A stretch of DNA of 64,000 nt from Megachile rotundata (lineage: Eukaryota > Arthropoda > Insecta > Hymenoptera > Megachilidae): NCBI RefSeq assembly GCF_050947335.1, contig NC_134988.1:620001-684000 (forward strand), written 5' to 3'. The position numbers and the translations under genes were made by a program. The stretch's first letter is position 1. Every line of letters begins with the position of its first letter. The notes below the pieces were generated by a model. The model made no database searches. It was given only the letters and a program-made list of their open reading frames with translations, and was not told the DNA's origin. Shown one piece after another: positions 61,101 through 64,000 of this stretch.

Positions 61101-64000
61101 ACAATCACAATCATACAATTACAATCATATAATTACAATCATACAATCACAATCATACAATCACTATCATACAATCACAATCATACAATCACAATCATAC
61201 AATCGCAATCATACAATCGAATTCATACAATCGCAATCATACAATCACAATCATACAATCGCAATCATACAATCACAATCATACAATCACAATCATACAA
61301 TCACAATCATACAATCACAATCATACAATCGAATTCATACAATCGCAATCATGCAATCACAATCATACAATTGCAATCATACAATTACAATCTCCCAAAT
61401 ACAATCTCCCAAAAACAATCATACAATCACAATCATACAATCACAATCATACAATCACAATCATACAATCACAATCATACTATCACAATCATACAATCAC
61501 AATCATACAATCACAATCATACAATCACAATCATACTATCACAATCATACAATCACAATCATACAATCACAATCATACAATCACAATCATACATTCAAAA
61601 TCATGCAATCACAACCATACAATCACAATCATGCAATCACAATCATACAATCACAATCATACATTCAAAATCATGCAATCACAATCATACAATCACAATC
61701 ATGCAATCACAATCATACAATCACAATCATACAATCACAATCATACAATCTCAATCATACAATCACAATCATACAATCACAATCATACAATCACAATCAT
61801 ACAATCACAATCATACAATCACTATCATACAATCACTATCATACAATCACAATCATACAATCGCAATCATACAATCGCAAGCATACAATCACATTCATAC
61901 AATCTCAATCATACAATCTCAATCATACAATCACAATCATACAATTACAATCATACAATTACAATCATACAACCACAATCATACAATCACAATCATACAT
62001 TCAAAATCATGTAATCACAATCATACAATCACAATCATACAATCGCAATCATACAATCGAATTCATACAATCGCAATCATACAATCACAATCATACAATC
62101 GCAATCATACAATCACAATCATACAATCACAATCATACAATCACAATCATACAATCGAATTCATACAATCGCAATCATACAATCGCAATCATACAATCGC
62201 AATCATACGATTACAATCTCCCAAATACAATCTCCCAAATACAATCATACAATCACAATCATACAATCACAATCATACAATCACAATCATACAATCACAA
62301 TCATACTATCACAATCATACAATCACAATCATACAATCACAATCATACAATCACAATCATACATTCAAAATCATGCAATCACAACCATACAATCACAATC
62401 ATGCAATCACAATCATACAATCACAATCATACATTCAAAATCATGCAATCACAATCATACAATCACAATCATGCAATCACAACCATACAATCACAATCAT
62501 GCAATCACAATCATACAATCACAATCATACAATCACAATCATACATTCAAAATCATGCAATCACAACCATACAATCACAATCATGCAATCACAATCATAC
62601 AATCACAATCATACATTCAAAATCATGCAATCACAATCATACAATCACAATCATGCACACACAATCATACAATCACAATCATACAATCACAATCATACAA
62701 TCACAATCATACTATCACAATCATACAATCACAATCATACAATCACAATCATACAATCACAATCATACAATCACAATCATACAATCACAATCATACAATC
62801 ACAATCATACAATCACAATCATACAATCACAATCATACAATCACAATCATACAATCACTATCATACAATCACAATCATACAATCACAATCATACAATCGC
62901 AAGCATACAATCACATTCATACAATCTCAATCATACAATCTCAATCATACAATCACAATCATACAATTACAATCATACAATTACAATCATACAACCACAA
63001 TCATACAATCACAATCATACATTCAAAATCATGCAATCACAATCATACAATCACAATCATGCAATGACAATCATACAATCACAATCATACATTCAAAATC
63101 ATGCAATCACAATCATACAATCACAATCATGCAATCACAATCATACAATCACAATCATACAATCACAATCATACAATCACAATCATACAATCACAATCAT
63201 ACAATCACAATCATACAATCACAATCATACAATCACAATCATACATTCAAAATCATGCAATCACAATCATACATCACAATCATACAATCACAATCATACA
63301 ATCGCAATCATACAATTACAATCTCCCAAATACAATCTCCCAAATACAATCATACAATAACAATCATACAATCACAATCATACAATCACAATCATACAAT
63401 CACAATCATACTATCACAATCATGCAATCACAATCATACAATCACAATCATACAATCACAATCATACATTCAAAATCATGCAATCACAACCATACAATCA
63501 CAATCATGCAATCACAATCATACAATCACAATCATACATTCAAAATCATGCAATCACAATCATACAATCACAATCATGCAATCACAATCATACAATCACA
63601 ATCATACAATCACAATCGTACAATCACAATCATACAATCACAATCATACAATCACAATCATACAATCACAATCATACAATCACAATCATACAATCACTAT
63701 CATACAATCACAATCATACAATCACAATCATACAATCGCAAGCATACAATCACATTCATACAATCTCAATCATACAATCTCAATCATACAATCACAATCA
63801 TACAATTACAATCATACAATTACAATCATACAATCACAATCATACAATCACTATCATACAATCACAATCATACAATCACAATCATACAATCGCAATCATA
63901 CAATCGAATTCATACAATCGCAATCATACAATCACAATCATACAATCGCAATCATACAATCACAATCATACAATCGCAATCATACAATTACAATCTCCCA
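58165..64000 (+). repeat. Copy 2 of a >5.5 kb segmental duplication (partner 43,050-48,634), cut by window end
   Basis: It matches 43,050-48,634 in variant order. Differences from the partner are one fewer consensus unit near 59,900-60,010, CACAATC near 60,935 where the partner has CATAATC, CAAACACATTC near 61,061, and 266 extra bases at about 61,255-61,525 holding a GAATTC unit and a CTCCCAAAT doublet (one of them as CTCCCAAAA). It runs off the window in the middle of a CTCCCA unit. Confidence 0.88.

Larger units (their letters stand above)
1..64000 (+). repeat. 14-bp satellite array, consensus ACAATCACAATCAT, spans entire window
   Basis: The sequence reads as consecutive copies of a 14-bp unit from first to last base, with no unique DNA between them. 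The unit is itself two ACAATC hexamers plus AT, so it probably arose from a shorter 6/8-bp repeat. The orientation never changes: I see no stretch of the reverse complement (GATTGTGATTGT). Most differences between units are single substitutions at a few positions. Length changes are mostly whole units, apart from scattered 13-bp units. The consensus has no G, and G enters only through variants such as CGCAATC, CGAATTC, ATGCAATC and CGTAC. No flank is present at either end. The family is not one I recognise by name. Its location on the chromosome and any function are unknown. Confidence 0.97.
42911..64000 (+). repeat. Right array domain: more regular, nearly free of CGTAC modules and phase slips
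   Basis: From here to the window end the CGTAC/CGCAC/CAGAC module is absent. Only isolated CGTAC units remain (about 48,250 and 49,035), and 13-bp units are few (about 43,190, 43,430, 47,907, 49,135, 54,859, 57,408, 58,307, 58,541, 63,273). The CGCAAGC, GAATTC, CTCCCAAAT and ATTCAAAATCATGC modules continue. Fewer phase slips explain why the longest uninterrupted + strand reading frames lie here. The domain is built largely of two recent amplifications, one with a period near 2.5 kb and one with an offset near 15.1-15.4 kb. No genes are seen. Confidence 0.7.

Noticed and set aside
1..64000. CRISPR array
   Set aside because: There are no unique spacers between repeats. Units are contiguous and 14 bp long, there is no cas gene, and the variants are point changes of one monomer.
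1..64000. Centromere protein B box
   Set aside because: The canonical box needs CGGG, and I found no CGGG in the window; G is nearly absent from the + strand. A centromeric role cannot be argued from this motif.
1..64000. Bacterial or plasmid replication iterons, or a phage or plasmid region
   Set aside because: Iteron arrays are short and lie next to a replication gene. Here there are over 4,500 units with no gene, which fits eukaryotic satellite DNA only.
1..64000. tRNA, rRNA or other structured RNA genes
   Set aside because: The + strand lacks G, so stems with G-C pairs cannot form, and no segment departs from the repeat. No conserved RNA motif is visible on either strand.
43050..64000. 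Assembly artefact as the sole cause of the long duplications
   Set aside because: Not excluded, but the copies differ by specific substitutions, one-unit changes and a 266-bp in-register difference, which a simple assembly duplication would not produce. Spanning reads would settle it.

Overview
The whole 64 kb window is one uninterrupted head-to-tail tandem array of a 14-bp minisatellite/satellite unit, consensus ACAATCACAATCAT (two ACAATC hexamers plus AT). About 4,570 units fit in the window. Both window edges lie inside the array, so the real array is longer than 64 kb. I see no gene, RNA gene, transposon, unique spacer or inverted segment. An array of this size and kind indicates eukaryotic heterochromatin-like satellite DNA (pericentromeric, subtelomeric, sex-chromosome or interstitial) taken from a long-read assembly. 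The sequence does not let me name the species. The + strand is almost free of G (consensus 50% A, 29% C, 21% T).

The array is not homogeneous. Variant 14-mers recur in fixed order as small modules: a CGCAAGC module (98 bp, type example 515-612), a GAATTC plus CTCCCAAAT module (683-878), an ATTCAAAATCATGC module (235-360), a CGTAC/CGCAC/CAGAC module (1859-1956), and a phase-slip module with a 13-bp unit (2055-2095). Modules are separated by runs of consensus units. Left of about 42.9 kb the array carries all modules and many 13-bp phase slips. Right of it the CGTAC module is absent and 13-bp units are rare.

Large stretches are recent copies of one another. The clearest are 43.05-48.63 kb repeated at 58.17-64.0 kb (offset 15,114 rising to 15,366), 52.74-55.11 repeated at 55.23-57.66 kb (with a partial third copy at 50.5-51.8 kb), 7.44-10.06 repeated at 11.78-14.39 kb, 14.68-16.34 repeated at 16.35-18.0 kb, 2.83-4.24 repeated at 7.44-8.85 kb, and 26.15-27.64 / 30.85-32.35 / 34.19-35.4 kb. 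The copies differ by rare substitutions and by gain or loss of whole units, as expected from unequal exchange and replication slippage.

Long open reading frames exist in all three + frames (up to about 2,300 codons). They are a by-product of the repeat: three units make 42 nt, which encode a stop-free 14-residue peptide cycle that is the same in every frame. I do not annotate them as genes. I found no evidence for a new multi-gene biological system here. What is of interest is the layered higher-order structure of the satellite.
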